DNA of 64,000 nucleotides. It comes from Sphingobacteriales bacterium (lineage in GTDB: Bacteria; Bacteroidota; Bacteroidia; Chitinophagales; Chitinophagaceae). The notes below the pieces were generated by a model. That model searched no databases. It had not been told where the DNA came from and worked only from the letters and a program-made list of their open reading frames with translations. Positions 63,939 through 64,000 of the stretch are shown here, piece after piece. Made by a program: the position numbers and the translations under genes. Numbering within the stretch: position 1 is the first letter of the stretch; each line of letters begins with the position of its first letter. The stretch is taken from positions 1 through 64,000 of the forward strand of contig OMJB01000056.1 in the NCBI GenBank assembly GCA_900299255.1, read 5' to 3'.

Positions 63939-64000
63939 AGAAATATGTTTATTATGGTTTATATCACTATCAACAATTTATATTCCAAAGGCTGAGAATT

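Overview
The window looks like a chromosome segment of a Bacteroidota bacterium, most likely of the Chitinophagales/Chitinophagaceae type. The evidence is type IX secretion (T9SS) cargo and machinery, a TonB-dependent receptor with a carboxypeptidase-like N-terminal domain, a GH92 mannosidase, Bacteroidota-type -7 promoter elements (TAnnTTTG) and few Shine-Dalgarno sequences. No rRNA, tRNA, CRISPR array or complete insertion sequence was seen.

Region 1 (1-9618, minus strand) is an 11-subunit complex I operon, nuoA-B-C-D-H-I-J-K-L-M-N, with nuoN cut by the window edge. nuoE, nuoF and nuoG, which form the NADH-oxidising module, are absent. Divergent from it (9961-13365, plus) are a two-cluster [4Fe-4S] ferredoxin and korAB, a 2-oxoacid:ferredoxin oxidoreductase. 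Together these suggest a respiratory branch in which oxidation of 2-oxoglutarate (or a related 2-oxoacid) reduces ferredoxin, which then feeds complex I directly.

Region 2 (13606-25671) holds a 2423-residue T9SS cargo protein (six NHL blades, then 21 Big_2-like modules and two divergent ones), an acetyl-CoA hydrolase/CoA-transferase, a FucP-like sugar transporter and a beta-helix lipoprotein. Region 3 (about 25.7-28.7 kb) is AT-rich and looks foreign. It contains a DNA-binding-like/SEFIR protein broken by a one-base frameshift in a run of G, flanked by gene-free DNA with inverted repeats.

Region 4 (28.7-44.6 kb) contains a SAM hydrolase and an ABM-domain protein. It continues on the minus strand with greA-HIT and an operon of TonB receptor, large T9SS cargo and PorV/PorQ-like protein. 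A 2-hydroxyacid dehydrogenase, rsmA, a leucyl aminopeptidase and pdxA follow. Region 5 (44.7-64 kb) has a second giant T9SS cargo built from the same Big-type modules behind a glycine-rich domain, an EGF-like lipoprotein, a candidate small RNA, a PorT-like gene, a 3-oxoadipyl-CoA-type thiolase, a DUF2130 protein, a PorE-like OmpA protein, the GH92 enzyme, an M28 peptidase, a lipoprotein and htpG.

Three points deserve most attention: the ferredoxin-linked complex I neighbourhood, the frameshifted HTH-winged-helix-SEFIR gene as a probable defence remnant or phase-variable gene, and an unannotated small RNA with its own promoter and terminator at about 51.03-51.13 kb.
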